A DNA stretch of 57,446 bases from an uncultured Bacteroides sp. (GTDB lineage: Bacteria; Bacteroidota; Bacteroidia; Bacteroidales; Bacteroidaceae): NCBI RefSeq assembly GCF_910578895.1, contig NZ_CAJTSC010000019.1:1-57446 (forward strand). Reading direction: 5' to 3'. Made by a program: the position numbers and the translations under genes. Below, piece by piece: positions 1-5,960 of this stretch (the stretch's first letter is position 1; each line of letters opens with the position of its first letter). The notes under the pieces were generated by a model, which was given only the letters and a program-made list of their open reading frames with translations, did not search any database and had not been told where the DNA came from.

Positions 1-53
1 TTAGACGTTCGTTTAATAAACACAAAGATATGGCAGTTTTTTGTATTGGCAAA
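1..53 (-). promoter_or_regulatory. Leftward promoter overlapped by a TetR-type operator
   Basis: Read on the minus strand, TTTG (53 to 50) is followed after exactly 19 bases by TATCTTTG (30 to 23), a textbook Bacteroides -33/-7 promoter. Immediately downstream lies the near-palindrome TTAGACG-TT-CGTTTAA (1-16), one mismatch, of the kind bound by TetR/AcrR repressors. The gene controlled lies to the left of the window. Seen directly; assignment to a TetR-family repressor is inference. Confidence 0.6.
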
Positions 54-202
54 ATGTTTGATAGAATTTCTTTGATTATTATAGTTGATAAAGCATGTAA
101 GATACTGTATATTAATAAATAAGTCATTAAGAAATCCTTTGTGGATTTTTGTCTATTTCCTTATATTTATATTTAATATAGTCTGCACCGGAAAGGTGTT
201 TA

Positions 203-218
203 TTAAACGAACGTTTAA
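203..218. promoter_or_regulatory. Second copy of the TetR-type operator
   Basis: TTAAACG-AA-CGTTTAA is a perfect 7+7 palindrome. Together with flanking bases (196-214) it is a 19-bp perfect inverted copy of 5-23, 172 bp away. It may be a second repressor site for looping or for an upstream leftward start. No rightward gene follows that it could control. Confidence 0.5.
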
Positions 219-300
219 AAAACACTTTTCAAACATCTTCCCTCTCTTGACTTTTCGGTACCCTGAAAGTAAAAAATAAAAACACTGGACCTCTTCTGAT

Positions 301-415
301 AAGTTAACATCGTTGATGACAACAAGTTAACATCATCAGGCATACTAAGTTAACATCATTAAGTATAAGAAGTTAACTTCATTGGACATAAAAAGTTAAC
401 ATCTTAAAAACAGTC
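301..415. repeat. 23-bp phased direct-repeat array
   Basis: The 11-mer AAGTTAACATC begins at 301, 324, 347, 370 (one change, AACTTC) and 393, exactly every 23 bp. The 12 bases between cores differ from unit to unit. The array lies between the operator region and the 3' end of lipB, with no gene in it. Function unknown; the helical phasing suggests protein binding. Confidence 0.75.
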
Positions 416-428
416 TTTTTCCCCTCTC

Positions 429-1097
429 CTACCGCCTGTTTTCAAGCATGTCTTCCAATTCATGGCAAAGTCGTCCTTTCACTTCTTCCATCGGCACTTC
501 CCGTCCCAGCTCTTTTTGAAGCGAAGTCACTCCTTTATCTATAAATCCGCAGGGATTGATATAGCTGAAATAACGCAAGTCCGTATTGACATTGAGCGCC
601 AACCCGTGCATCGTGACATAATGGCTGCTCCGCACGCCGATAGCGCAAATTTTACGGGCACGCGGCAAATCACCATCCAGCCATACGCCGGTAGCCTTAT
701 CCACACGACCGGCACGTATCCCGTAGGAAGCACAGACGCGAATCACCGCTTCCTCCAGCAGATGCACATACTCTTTCAATCCCAAAGAGAACTCTTCCAA
801 ATTCAGGATAGGATAACAGACCAGTTGTCCCGGTCCGTGGTAAGTGATATCCCCGCCACGGTCTATATGATACAGCGAAGCCCCTATCGCACGGAGCTGT
901 TCTTCGCCCAGCAACATATTGCCTTCCTTGCCGCTGCGCCCCAACGTGTATACATGGGGGTGCTCGCAGAGCACAATACGGTTCACATACTCCTCTCCCG
1001 CTTGTTTGGCTTGCACAAGCGCGTCAAAACATACCGTCTGCCTGTCCCATGCTTCGGCATAGGGAACAGTTTTCCAATCCGTTATTTCCAGTCTCAT
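429..1097 (-). CDS. lipB: Lipoyl(octanoyl) transferase LipB
   Basis: Cytoplasmic enzyme that moves octanoate from octanoyl-ACP to the lipoyl domains of 2-oxoacid dehydrogenases and GcvH. The 222-residue length is normal for the family. The signature RGGDITYHGPGQLVCYP lies at about residues 80-96, the catalytic Lys is K149 (in ARKICAIGV) and the thioester Cys is C183 (in NPCGF). A glycine cleavage P-protein is encoded nearby, and its partner GcvH is a LipB substrate, although the two genes are not in one operon. A TATATTTG -7 box lies only four bases before the ATG, so the message may be nearly leaderless. Confidence 0.95.
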   Translation of the reverse strand: MRLEITDWKTVPYAEAWDRQTVCFDALVQAKQAGEEYVNRIVLCEHPHVYTLGRSGKEGNMLLGEEQLRAIGASLYHIDRGGDITYHGPGQLVCYPILNLEEFSLGLKEYVHLLEEAVIRVCASYGIRAGRVDKATGVWLDGDLPRARKICAIGVRSSHYVTMHGLALNVNTDLRYFSYINPCGFIDKGVTSLQKELGREVPMEEVKGRLCHELEDMLENRR

Positions 1098-1132
1098 ATC
1101 ACAAATATATCACATTTATTTTATTAATACAA
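1097..1132 (-). promoter_or_regulatory. lipB promoter, -7 box abutting the start codon
   Basis: On the minus strand TATATTTG (1109 to 1102) follows an ATTG by 20 bases and is followed by TGAT and then the lipB ATG at 1097. Bacteroides transcripts usually begin a few bases after this box, so there is room for almost no 5' leader. Confidence 0.5.
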
Positions 1133-1208
1133 TTTGTCGGTAAGAATATAAATACAGAGATTATCCTTAATTTCCCCAAAAGCATTCATTACATCTACAT
1201 ACTTTTAA

Positions 1209-1216
1209 TAACTTTG
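1209..1216 (+). promoter_or_regulatory. -7 box of the glycerate kinase gene
   Basis: TAACTTTG matches TAnnTTTG and lies 77 bases before the chosen ATG at 1294. No clear -33 element is visible. Confidence 0.4.
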
Positions 1217-1293
1217 TTGCCTGGACAAAAGAGCCGGCAAGCCTTATTAACTTGCCAACTCCTCATCCCATCAACTTCAACAATACGCAGGAC

Positions 1294-2439
1294 ATGAAAA
1301 AAATCGTTGTCGCATCGGATTCGTTCAAAGGCTCATTAACTTCCTTGGAAGTGGCGGCTGCCGTGGAAGCGGGAATCAGGAATGTTTTTCCGCAATGCAC
1401 TGTTGTCAAGGCAAACGTGGCAGACGGTGGCGAAGGAACCGTAGATGCCATAGTCAAAGCCTTGGGCGGATACATCCACACAACTACCGTTGCCGATCCT
1501 TTGGGAAGGCAGATAGAAGCAGCGTACGGGATTGTGACTTTAAACGGTATCCAAACCGCCATTATAGAGATGTCCGCCGCCAGCGGTCTCCCGCTCTTAC
1601 ATCCGGACGAACGGAATCCGTGGGTCACCTCCACTTACGGCACCGGTGAGCTGATTCGGGATGCGCTACGCAAGGGATGCCGCAAATTCTTAGTGGGAAT
1701 AGGCGGCAGTGCCACCAACGATGCGGGCACAGGCATGCTCTCCGCCTTAGGAGCAAGATTTCTGGACAGCCGCGGACAACGGCTGAAAGGTTGCGGAGCC
1801 GCTCTGAAATCCATTGTCCGGATAGACCTGTCGTCCCTTATGCCCGAAGTGCGGGAGTCGGAGTTCATCGTGGCTTGCGATGTGGACACTCCCTTTTGCG
1901 GTCCTGATGGAGCGGCGTATGTGTTTGCTCCCCAAAAAGGAGCAGACCCGCAAATGACGGCGGCGTTGGACGGCGGCATGTGTTCGTTTGCCCGTATCAT
2001 AGCCGGACAGTTCGGAAAAGACATAACGTCCTTACGCGGAGCCGGAGCCGCAGGCGGATTGGGCGGTGCCTTCAACGCCTTTCTGAACGCCGGGCTGACG
2101 CCGGGAATAGAAATGGTGCTCGATGCCATCGGTTTCGACTCCATGCTCGAGGGAGCGGACCTTGTCATTACGGGAGAAGGGAAGATAGATTCGCAGACCG
2201 CCACGGGGAAGACAGCGGCAGGCATATTGCGGCATGCCGGACGCAAAGGCATCCCCACCCTTGCCATAGGCGGCTCCGTAGAGTTGTGCCAGGAACTCAG
2301 GGAAATGGGGTTCATCGGCATATACTCCATCATCAACGCGCCGGTAAGCCTTGAAAAAGCCATGCAAAAGGATTGGGCAAGCGCCAACATCCGGTGGACG
2401 GTAGAACAAATACTGACCACACTGAAACACAGGGGTTAG
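1294..2439 (+). CDS. glxK: Glycerate 2-kinase (GlxK/GarK family)
   Basis: Phosphorylates D-glycerate with ATP, feeding it into lower glycolysis; cytoplasmic. The 381-residue product begins MKKIVVASDSFKGSLTS, the typical N-terminus of the family, and contains DGGEGTVDA, IGGSATNDAGTGM, GAAGGLGGAF and VITGEGKIDSQT. An in-frame ATG at 1252 would add 14 non-conserved residues, so 1294 is preferred. The gene stands alone, with partial copies of the GGAGTTAGAGG repeat directly downstream. The glycerate kinase family is clear; glxK versus garK is not decided by sequence alone. Confidence 0.9.
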   Translation: MKKIVVASDSFKGSLTSLEVAAAVEAGIRNVFPQCTVVKANVADGGEGTVDAIVKALGGYIHTTTVADPLGRQIEAAYGIVTLNGIQTAIIEMSAASGLPLLHPDERNPWVTSTYGTGELIRDALRKGCRKFLVGIGGSATNDAGTGMLSALGARFLDSRGQRLKGCGAALKSIVRIDLSSLMPEVRESEFIVACDVDTPFCGPDGAAYVFAPQKGADPQMTAALDGGMCSFARIIAGQFGKDITSLRGAGAAGGLGGAFNAFLNAGLTPGIEMVLDAIGFDSMLEGADLVITGEGKIDSQTATGKTAAGILRHAGRKGIPTLAIGGSVELCQELREMGFIGIYSIINAPVSLEKAMQKDWASANIRWTVEQILTTLKHRG

Positions 2440-2500
2440 AGGAGTTATCCACCGCTCCATTAGGTTCGTTAAAGAAGTTAAAGCCGATGCCCTTGTAATA
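2439..2500. repeat. Partial copy of the GAGTTAGAGGAGTTA repeat family
   Basis: GTTAGAGGAGTTA is followed by AAGAAGTTAAAGCCGATG, matching the left end and the interior of the 199-bp element at 8841-9039. Only fragments are present. Confidence 0.45.
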
Positions 2501-2553
2501 GCAATTGAAAAATAAAAACGTAACTTTGTGCGGACCAAAATACGACAACGCTT

Positions 2554-3387
2554 ATGGAATTTCCACATGTCGACCTTCCCGTAGACCTGATTGCATGGAC
2601 AGACGTCACAGAAGACATCCTTAATATCTACAAGCAATCCTGCCGCCTGAAGGCATGTATCTTCGCTTTATGCACCGAAGGCTCCATTACGGTATCCATC
2701 AACTTAATGGACATCGAAATCAAACAAGGCGACTTCATCATACTGCTTCCGGGCACCATCATCCAGTTTCACGGTCAAAGAGAGAAAGTACGCATCTGCT
2801 TTGCCGGATTTTCCGAGCACTGCCTCAACGGAATCAACATCATCCAATCCACCGTAGGCTCATATTCCAAGATTATAGAGTCGCCTGTGATACCGCTCAA
2901 CGATACGGTCGCCTCTTATTTCAAGGAGTACTTCGCATTGCTGGCGCGTATCTCTACCGGTTCCTATATGCCCAAGACGCGAATGGCACAGAACGTGCTG
3001 AACACATTGCTCGACGGTATCAACGACTTGTACAGCAACCGTACGGAACTCCCAAGCAGAGTGAAAAGCCGGAAAGAGGAGCTATGCCGCGAGTTCGTGC
3101 AGCTGCTTATCGAGAACTATACCACCGAACGCCGCGCGCGGTTCTACGCCCAACGACTGGGCATATCCCTGCAACACCTCAGCACCACCATCAAGCAGGT
3201 GACGGGCAAGAATGTGCTGGACATCATAGCGCATGTGGTTATCATCGACATCAAGGCAAAACTGAAATCCACCGACATGACCATTCAGGAGATTGCCTAT
3301 TCGCTGAACTTTCCCAGCGCCTCGTTTTTCGGCAAGTACTTTAAAAGGCACATGGGAATGAGCCCGCAGGAATACAGGAACAGCTGA
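2554..3387 (+). CDS. AraC-family transcriptional regulator
   Basis: DNA-binding regulator of 277 residues. Residues 1-150 look like a cupin-type sensor domain (MDIEIKQGDFIILLPGTIIQFHG) and residues 180-277 form the double helix-turn-helix, ending TIQEIAYSLNFPSASFFGKYFKRHMGMSPQEYRNS, the classic AraC signature. A TAACTTTG box at 2521-2528 lies just upstream. The neighbours give no clear target: glycerate kinase upstream is co-directional but separated by a repeat, and a lipoprotein follows. The ligand cannot be inferred. Confidence 0.9.
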   Translation: MEFPHVDLPVDLIAWTDVTEDILNIYKQSCRLKACIFALCTEGSITVSINLMDIEIKQGDFIILLPGTIIQFHGQREKVRICFAGFSEHCLNGINIIQSTVGSYSKIIESPVIPLNDTVASYFKEYFALLARISTGSYMPKTRMAQNVLNTLLDGINDLYSNRTELPSRVKSRKEELCREFVQLLIENYTTERRARFYAQRLGISLQHLSTTIKQVTGKNVLDIIAHVVIIDIKAKLKSTDMTIQEIAYSLNFPSASFFGKYFKRHMGMSPQEYRNS

Positions 3388-3421
3388 GCCTGCCAACGAT
3401 GTTTAAAACGGCGCCCTGATA

Positions 3422-3444
3422 CATGGCTTTTTGATTAAGCCATG
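3422..3444 (+). terminator. Hairpin after the AraC gene
   Basis: CATGGCTT (3422-3429) pairs with AAGCCATG (3437-3444) across a 7-base loop, followed shortly by a T-rich run. Probable terminator. Confidence 0.5.
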
Positions 3445-3495
3445 CAACAAAATACTTTTTTTCTTTTTTTATAGGTGGAGTTCGCTAATAAGTTC

Positions 3496-3503
3496 TATAT
3501 TTG
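3496..3503 (+). promoter_or_regulatory. -7 box of the RsiV-like lipoprotein gene
   Basis: TATATTTG matches the Bacteroides -7 consensus and lies 36 bases before the ATG at 3540. Confidence 0.5.
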
Positions 3504-3539
3504 TCGATACGGATTTCCGAACGATATGTTGATTTATAA

Positions 3540-4406
3540 ATGAAACTCAATATGAAAAAACAAACTGTCAGCCTACTTGTCCTTCTGCTTGCGGCAAGCG
3601 GCTTTTTCTTTTCTTGCGGTAACATCATGAACAAAAACGCCGGAGCGTTGGAGTTCGACAGTATACAAGTGAACGAGACCGCACACCTCTTCGGCGATAC
3701 CGCCAAACCGGCGTGCAACCTCACCCTCAGCCTGGCATTCGTTTCCCGCTCTTCCGACCCGAAGATGAAGGACAGCCTGAACACCTACTTTCTCTACGCC
3801 TGCTTCGGCGAGCAGTTTATGAACATGACACCCGAAGAAGCCGTGAGGAAGTATACCGAAAAGTATGTCGGCGACTATCGCAAAGATCTGGAGCCGATGT
3901 ATCTGAAAGACGAACAGGATAAAGAGAATGCCGGAGAGATAGGTGCATGGTACTCCTACTACAAAGGTCTGGAAAGCCACGTGCAACTATACACCGGGCA
4001 TCTGCTCGTCTACCGCATCGACTACAACGAATATACCGGCGGCGCGCACGGCATCTACACGTCCTCTTTCCACAACCTCGACCTGCGCACATTGGCACCC
4101 GTCCGCCTGGACGACTTGTTTGCAGGCGAATACAAAGAACAGCTCACCGACCTTCTGTGGAACCAGCTCATGGCGGACAACAAGGTATCCACCCGTCAGG
4201 AACTGGAAGATATAGGCTACGCCACCACCGGCGACCTGACCCCTACGGAAAACTTCTACCTGGGCAGCGAAGGCATCACATTCTATTATAATGTATACGA
4301 CATCGCCCCCTACGTAATGGGCCCCGTGAAGATAACATTGCCGTATGAAGTAATACAACCGCTGCTGAGCGACGACAGCATAAAGATTTCAGAACTCAGA
4401 TTTTAG
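3540..4406 (+). CDS. DUF3298/RsiV-like lipoprotein
   Basis: Secreted lipoprotein of 288 residues. The N-terminus MKKQTVSLLVLLLAASGFFFSCGN is a lipoprotein signal ending at C26. Residues 140-285 contain the YTGGAHG motif and a C-terminal FYYNVYDIAPYVMGPVKITLPYEVI, typical of the DUF3298 domain shared with the anti-sigma factor RsiV. Two start codons, 3540 and 3552, are equally possible and do not change the mature protein. The next gene, rsmG, is 115 bp away beyond a 34-bp tandem duplication. Function in Bacteroides is not known; a cell-envelope binding role is plausible. Confidence 0.75.
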   Translation: MKLNMKKQTVSLLVLLLAASGFFFSCGNIMNKNAGALEFDSIQVNETAHLFGDTAKPACNLTLSLAFVSRSSDPKMKDSLNTYFLYACFGEQFMNMTPEEAVRKYTEKYVGDYRKDLEPMYLKDEQDKENAGEIGAWYSYYKGLESHVQLYTGHLLVYRIDYNEYTGGAHGIYTSSFHNLDLRTLAPVRLDDLFAGEYKEQLTDLLWNQLMADNKVSTRQELEDIGYATTGDLTPTENFYLGSEGITFYYNVYDIAPYVMGPVKITLPYEVIQPLLSDDSIKISELRF

Positions 4407-4439
4407 ATTTATGGATTGCCGTGCGGCATCAACGCGCAG

Positions 4440-4507
4440 CCAATCATAAACCTGAAATTTGAAATCCGAACAACCAATCATAAATCCGAAATTTAAAATC
4501 CGAAACC
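4440..4507. repeat. 34-bp tandem duplication
   Basis: Two 34-bp units, 4440-4473 and 4474-4507, each starting CCAATCATAAA and containing GAAATTT and AATCCGAA, differ at only a few bases. Similar AATCATAAATC/TCTAAAATTT words flank the four-helix-bundle gene at 17245-17275. They sit in the short gap before rsmG. Confidence 0.7.
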
Positions 4508-4520
4508 TAAAATAAAAACA

Positions 4521-5141
4521 ATGGACCTTATCCTGAACTACTTTCCCGACCTGACCGAGGAGCAGAAAAGGCAGTTTGCCGCACTCTACGATCTCTACAC
4601 GGACTGGAATTCCAAAATAAACGTCATTTCACGTAAAGATATCGAGAACCTGTACGAACATCACGTTCTCCACTCCTTAGGCATAGCCAAAGTAATCCGT
4701 TTCAAACCGGGTACGAAAATCATGGACTTAGGCACAGGGGGCGGATTTCCGGGCATCCCGCTTGCCATACTCTTTCCCGAAACGCAGTTCCACCTGGTGG
4801 ACAGCATCGGCAAGAAAGTGCGCGTAGCCACCGAGATAGCCGGTAGCATCGGACTGAAAAACGTAACCACCCGCCACGCGCGTGCCGAGGAGGAGAAGCA
4901 GGTGTTCGACTTCGTTGTGAGCCGTGCCGTGATGCCTCTTGCCGATTTACTGAAAATCATCCGAAAGAACATTTCTCCCAAGCAGCAGAACGCACTGCCC
5001 AACGGACTCATCTGCCTGAAAGGCGGCGAGCTGGAGAAAGAAGCGATGCCCGTAAAAAACAAAACCACGATGTGGGACCTGAAAGAGTTTTTCAAGGAAG
5101 AGTTTTTCGAGACCAAAAAGGTGGTGTACGTATCGGTATAA
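4521..5141 (+). CDS. rsmG: 16S rRNA (guanine527-N7)-methyltransferase RsmG
   Basis: SAM-dependent methyltransferase that modifies G527 of 16S rRNA, formerly GidB; cytoplasmic. The 206-residue length is normal. The N-terminal DLYTDWNSKINVISRKDIENLYEHHVLHS and the SAM-binding loop DLGTGGGFPGIPLAI (about residues 71-85) are diagnostic, and a VSRAV motif follows. It precedes a metallo-hydrolase and gcvP in the same direction, separated from the former by a 144-bp gap with a 21-bp repeat. Confidence 0.96.
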   Translation: MDLILNYFPDLTEEQKRQFAALYDLYTDWNSKINVISRKDIENLYEHHVLHSLGIAKVIRFKPGTKIMDLGTGGGFPGIPLAILFPETQFHLVDSIGKKVRVATEIAGSIGLKNVTTRHARAEEEKQVFDFVVSRAVMPLADLLKIIRKNISPKQQNALPNGLICLKGGELEKEAMPVKNKTTMWDLKEFFKEEFFETKKVVYVSV

Positions 5142-5161
5142 GAGGTAAGCATCGGAAACCG

Positions 5162-5224
5162 TAAAGTTGACCTTCAGCCGCCTAAAGTCGAGGTTTGCAA
5201 CGCTAAAGTCAATGTTTAGGTTTC
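5162..5224. repeat. 21-bp phased triple repeat
   Basis: TAAAGT starts at 5162, 5183 and 5204, exactly 21 bp apart, with related flanks (GTTGACC, GTCGAGG, GTCAATG). It fills most of the gap between rsmG and the next gene. Confidence 0.55.
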
Positions 5225-5285
5225 TTCCGTATACACCCCTGCAGCAAAACATAAAAAAGGAAATTATTACAGTAAACATAATCCT

Positions 5286-5924
5286 ATGAAGATAAAGAGA
5301 TTCGAATTCAACATGTTCCCGGAGAACTGCTACGTACTGTGGGACGATACCAACGAAGCCGTAATTATAGACCCCGGTTGCTTCTACGACGAGGAAAAAC
5401 TGGCTTTAAAGAACTTTATCATCAGCAACAAGCTGAACGTGAAACACCTGCTGAACACACACCTGCACCTGGACCACATCTTCGGCAACCCCTTCCTGCT
5501 GAAAGAATTCGGGCTGAAAGCGGAAGCCAATCAGGCGGATGAATTCTGGATTGACGAAGCACCCAAGCAAAGCCGCATGTTCGGCTTCCAATTGCAGGAG
5601 CAGCCCGTGCCGTTGGGCACGTACCTGCACGACGGCGACATCATCGCTTTCGGCCATACGGAACTGGAAGCCATCCACGTACCGGGGCATTCGCCGGGCA
5701 GCCTGGTGTTCTATTGTGCGGCGGAGCATTGCATGTTCTCCGGCGATGTGCTGTTTCAAGGCAGTATCGGCCGCGCCGACCTCTCCGGCGGCAACTTCGA
5801 CGAACTGATAGAACATATATGCAGCCGCCTGTTCACGCTTCCCAACGAAACGATTGTCTATCCGGGGCATGGAGCGCCTACGACCATCGGCACGGAGAAG
5901 GCGGAGAACCCGTTCTTCAGATAA
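5286..5924 (+). CDS. Metallo-beta-lactamase-fold hydrolase (glyoxalase II-like)
   Basis: Zinc hydrolase of 212 residues. The metal motif THLHLDH (H59, H61, D63, H64), a later HVPGHSPGS, FSGDVLFQGSIGRADL and the terminal YPGHG are all present, the usual order for the hydroxyacylglutathione hydrolase-like branch. Bacteroides lack a glutathione-dependent glyoxalase system of the classic type, so the substrate is uncertain and may be another thioester or phosphodiester. It lies 36 bp upstream of gcvP and is probably co-transcribed with it. Confidence 0.88.
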   Translation: MKIKRFEFNMFPENCYVLWDDTNEAVIIDPGCFYDEEKLALKNFIISNKLNVKHLLNTHLHLDHIFGNPFLLKEFGLKAEANQADEFWIDEAPKQSRMFGFQLQEQPVPLGTYLHDGDIIAFGHTELEAIHVPGHSPGSLVFYCAAEHCMFSGDVLFQGSIGRADLSGGNFDELIEHICSRLFTLPNETIVYPGHGAPTTIGTEKAENPFFR

Positions 5925-5960
5925 TTATCATCAGTACTTAACTTTAAATGAACAATACAC

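Noticed and set aside
85..279. 64-codon frame between the two operator sites
   Set aside because: Low-complexity hydrophobic translation, no ribosome binding site, and it spans the second operator.
301..415. CRISPR array
   Set aside because: The repeat core is 11 bp and spacers 12 bp, far too short, and no cas genes are present. The same holds for 29774-30010.
5925..5960. Glycine riboswitch before gcvP
   Set aside because: Only 36 bp separate gcvP from the preceding gene, too short for one.
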